Shown here: in pieces, positions 6,703-8,737 of the stretch
Layout: the number at the start of each line of letters is the position of its first letter
Position numbering within the stretch: the first letter of the stretch is position 1
Source: Undibacterium sp.
GTDB taxonomy: Bacteria > Pseudomonadota > Gammaproteobacteria > Burkholderiales > Burkholderiaceae_D
Assembly: GCA_019752975.1 (NCBI GenBank)
Contig: JAIELM010000109.1
Span: 1 to 8,737 of the forward strand
Direction of reading: 5' to 3'
DNA length: 8,737 bases
Made by a program: the position numbers and the translations under genes
The notes under the pieces: model-generated
The model's input: the letters and a program-made list of their open reading frames with translations, nothing else
What the model was told of the DNA's origin: nothing
Databases searched by the model: none

Positions 6703-7341
6703 GTGTTCTTAAATTTTAAAAAAAAATGTCAATTACTAGCAGTGCTCTGTCTACTAATTACCAGCGCCGCAGTGTACCCACATTCTGCCCCAAAAACCAT
6801 ACTCGTGCTCGGCGATAGCCTCTCAGCCGAATATGGATTGGTACGCGGTACCGGTTGGGTCGCACTACTTGAGAAAAGACTCGCTGAAAATCACATCAAT
6901 GCCAAGCTTATCAATGCCAGCATCAGCGGCGAGACCACTAGCGGCGGGAAGGCGCGATTGGCAGCACTTCTCAAACAACATCAAGCCCACATACTGATCA
7001 TTGAACTCGGCGGCAATGACGCATTGCGCGGTTTAGACCTCGCTGCATCAGAGAAAAATTTCCGTGAGATGTTGGCAATGGCCAAAGCGGCCCAAGCCAA
7101 AAGCCTATTGGTAGCGATGCGAATTCCACCTAACTACGGCAAAACTTATAGTGAACAGTTTTTTGCCATGTACGCCAAAATCGCTAAAGAAAATCAAGCT
7201 AGCTTAGTCCCTTTTTTCTTACAAGGCGTAGCCGACAAACCGGAATTATTTCAAGCAGATCGTATTCATCTGAAAGCAGAAGCACACCCTATCATGTTAG
7301 ACAATGTGTGGGCACCGCTACAAATACTGCTGAAAAAATAG
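6703..7341 (+). CDS. tesA: Periplasmic SGNH esterase TesA (thioesterase I / lysophospholipase L1 / arylesterase)
   Basis: Hydrolyses acyl thioesters, lysophospholipids and aryl esters in the periplasm. Starting at GTG 6703 the protein has 212 residues (E. coli 208 with signal). The N-terminus has a basic patch KKK (6-8) and a hydrophobic core (about 10-24), a normal Sec signal, probably cut after Ala23 or Ala29. The four SGNH blocks are intact: GDSLSAEYGL with nucleophile Ser39, SGETTSGG with Gly76, GGNDALRG with Asn105, and DRIHL with Asp186 and His189. The frame stays open back to 6523 inside ybbA, but that extension would bury the signal peptide and is not believable. Nine A bases in a row (6718-6726) form codons 6-8 and are a possible slippage site. 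Divergent from ybbA, convergent with ccoS. Confidence 0.95.
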   Translation: MFLNFKKKCQLLAVLCLLITSAAVYPHSAPKTILVLGDSLSAEYGLVRGTGWVALLEKRLAENHINAKLINASISGETTSGGKARLAALLKQHQAHILIIELGGNDALRGLDLAASEKNFREMLAMAKAAQAKSLLVAMRIPPNYGKTYSEQFFAMYAKIAKENQASLVPFFLQGVADKPELFQADRIHLKAEAHPIMLDNVWAPLQILLKK

Positions 7342-7374
7342 TGCGCTTTACCCTCTTCAGAATACAAAGAGCGC
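7333..7374 (-). terminator. Weak candidate terminator for ccoS (minus strand)
   Basis: Read on the minus strand, GCGCT (7374-7370) can pair with AGCGC (7347-7343), with up to two further pairs including a wobble; an alternative inner stem is CTCTT (7353-7357) with AAGAG (7367-7371) and a 9-base loop. A six-T run on the minus strand (7338-7333) follows four bases after the outer stem. The run lies inside the last codons of convergent tesA. It is a marginal match. Confidence 0.3.
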
Positions 7375-7405
7375 CGATACCGATACCAATACCTAGCCTA
7401 GCCTA
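7375..7405. repeat. Short tandem direct repeats between tesA and ccoS
   Basis: CGATAC, CGATAC, then CAATAC (7375-7392), running into CCTAG, CCTAG, CCTA (7392-7405). These are two adjoining micro-repeats, with units of six and five bases, in a 70-base noncoding interval. No function is apparent. Confidence 0.6.
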
Positions 7406-7411
7406 TCATCT

Positions 7412-7561
7412 CTAGAGGCGCCCTTCACCATCATCAATAATACTTTGTCCCTCGTGATCCAAATCATCAAACTGCCGGTGTTGTAAAGCCCACCAAAACA
7501 CTCCACCTATCACGAAAACCAAAATAAGACTAAGCGGCACAAGCAAATACAAGATATCCAT
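7412..7561 (-). CDS. ccoS: cbb3-type cytochrome oxidase assembly protein CcoS
   Basis: A 49-residue single-pass membrane protein needed for maturation of cbb3 oxidase, thought to act with CcoI in putting cofactors into the CcoN subunit. It reads MDILYLLVPLSLILVFVIGG, then VFWWALQHRQFDDLD, then a short acidic tail ending GEGRL. One membrane helix spans about 3-25. The family hallmarks are visible: a start MDILYLLIP-like, the FWWA turn and the QFDDLD segment. Its ATG directly abuts the ccoI stop (TAA-ATG with no bases between), and AAGGA at the end of ccoI gives the ribosome site, so the two are coupled. It falls below common ORF length cut-offs and is easily missed. No ccoN follows; the next gene is the convergent tesA. 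Confidence 0.93.
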   Translation of the reverse strand: MDILYLLVPLSLILVFVIGGVFWWALQHRQFDDLDHEGQSIIDDGEGRL

Positions 7562-8737
7562 TTATTCCTTCACCCGCAAAACACGCAAACCATTGAGCAC
7601 TACCAATAATGAACTCAGCGTCATCCCCAAAGCTGCGTGCCAAGGCTCCAAATAACCTAACACCGCGGCGGGGATCGCAACTAAATTATAGACCATGGCC
7701 CACGCAATATTTTGTAAAATAATTCGATAAGAAAACTTCGCAATTCGCACTGAAAAACTTAAATCAGATAAGCGATTCGAGATCAACACACAGTCACTTC
7801 GCGTCTGAGAAATCGGCGCACCTTGTCCCATGGCGATACCAATGTTGGCTAGCGAAAGTGCGGGGCCGTCATTCATACCATCTCCCACCATCGCCACCAC
7901 CGCACCGGCATTTTGCAAACGTTGAATCTCAGCCTGTTTTTGCGCAGGACTTAAAGCAGCCTGAAAATGGGTAATACCGCACTCACCTGCCACCTGCTCT
8001 ACCACCTGTATTGCATCGCCTGACAATAACAAAACTTCCATGCCAGAAGTCAGCAAATCACTAATCGCTTGGCGTGCTTCAGGACGCACACTATCTTGTA
8101 GAACGAAGCATGCAATCACCCCTTTTTCATCGCCAAACAATGCTGTAGTAAAGGACAAATAGGCGGCGGGAATAGCATATTCGGTAGCGCTAATAGCGAG
8201 GACAAACTCAGGCTTACCTAAGCGATATATTTTTCCTGCACTGACAAGCTCCACGCCTGCCCCTGCAATTTCACGTGAACTCTCGACCAGCAATTCCAAA
8301 TTCGAAGCACCTTTCTGAACCACAGCGAGATCCCCAAAATGGTTAGCGATGGCTTTTGCCACTGGATGCAAAGACATGCTCGCTAATAAAGCCGCGATCT
8401 TCGCATCTCTAAGGTGTGGCACCATTTTACAGTCGATTTGCGTCGTCACTTTCAGAGCGCCTATGGTCAGCGTACCGGTTTTATCGAACACAAAATGGCT
8501 GACTTTTGCTAGGGTTTCGACCGCCCTACCCTTAGTCACCAACATTCCATGCTTTGCCATTTGTCCTATCGCCGCGGCCATCACGCCCGGCGTCGCCAAT
8601 GATAAAGCGCAAGGACAAGTCACAACAATAACGCTAATGGCGATCCACAACGCACGCTCTGGCGCGACAAAACGCCAGCCTATTCCTGCCAAGATGGCGA
8701 TAAGCAAAATCGCGATTAGAAATTGTCTAGCATACCT
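7562..8737 (-). CDS. ccoI: Copper-transporting P1B-type ATPase CcoI/FixI, C-terminal part
   Basis: Inner-membrane copper pump linked to cbb3 oxidase assembly. The frame is open to the right edge, so the 5' end (metal-binding domain and first membrane helices) lies outside; 391 residues are present, and the TTG at 8707 is internal. Fragment motifs: the transport motif TCPCALSLATP (CPC at 41-43), phosphorylation site DKTGTLT (Asp85), SLHPVAKAI (nucleotide-domain HP at 124-125), the hinge GDGMNDGPAL (285-294), and final helices with YN (350-351) and MTLSS (372-376), the copper-site residues of Cu+ ATPases. The hinge reads GPAL where GDGxNDAPAL is usual. Assignment to CcoI, not CopA, rests mainly on ccoS being fused end-to-start behind it. 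Confidence 0.92.
   Translation of the reverse strand, partial: RYARQFLIAILLIAILAGIGWRFVAPERALWIAISVIVVTCPCALSLATPGVMAAAIGQMAKHGMLVTKGRAVETLAKVSHFVFDKTGTLTIGALKVTTQIDCKMVPHLRDAKIAALLASMSLHPVAKAIANHFGDLAVVQKGASNLELLVESSREIAGAGVELVSAGKIYRLGKPEFVLAISATEYAIPAAYLSFTTALFGDEKGVIACFVLQDSVRPEARQAISDLLTSGMEVLLLSGDAIQVVEQVAGECGITHFQAALSPAQKQAEIQRLQNAGAVVAMVGDGMNDGPALSLANIGIAMGQGAPISQTRSDCVLISNRLSDLSFSVRIAKFSYRIILQNIAWAMVYNLVAIPAAVLGYLEPWHAALGMTLSSLLVVLNGLRVLRVKE

Overview
The window is chromosomal DNA of a proteobacterium with moderate G+C. The gene content (an HscA/ISC-type ferredoxin pair, the tesA/ybbA divergent pair, thyA-folA adjacency and ccoI-ccoS) suggests a betaproteobacterium, perhaps Burkholderiales. 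That placement is inferred from gene content and layout, not from a marker gene. Nothing looks like a phage, plasmid, insertion sequence or CRISPR array, and I find no tRNA or rRNA.

Plus strand, left to right: the 3' part of hscA (iron-sulfur chaperone) and fdx (2Fe-2S ferredoxin) close an ISC cluster. A 171-base gap holding a perfect 7-bp hairpin leads to an orphan HPK4-like membrane histidine kinase with no response regulator beside it. thyA follows 27 bases later, then a terminator-like hairpin, then folA. ThyA turns methylene-tetrahydrofolate into dihydrofolate and DHFR recycles it, so these two neighbours form one metabolic cycle. Next comes a pair of poorly characterised genes: a DUF4337-type membrane protein with a His-rich N-terminus, and a predicted exported outer-membrane beta-barrel whose Shine-Dalgarno sits on the stop codon of the first.

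The barrel gene meets ybbA (ABC transporter ATPase, minus strand) tail to tail, and both stop codons share one TTAA. ybbA diverges from tesA (periplasmic SGNH esterase/lysophospholipase) with only 16 bases between the two starts. No YbbP-type permease follows ybbA. tesA then converges on a minus-strand pair running in from the right edge: ccoI (copper P-type ATPase, 5' end outside the window) and ccoS, a 49-residue gene that abuts the ccoI stop. Both serve maturation of cbb3-type cytochrome oxidase.

Most of the window is conserved housekeeping. The least explained parts are the DUF4337/beta-barrel pair, the orphan kinase with its leader hairpin, and the leader between thyA and folA. I do not see strong evidence for a wholly new system.
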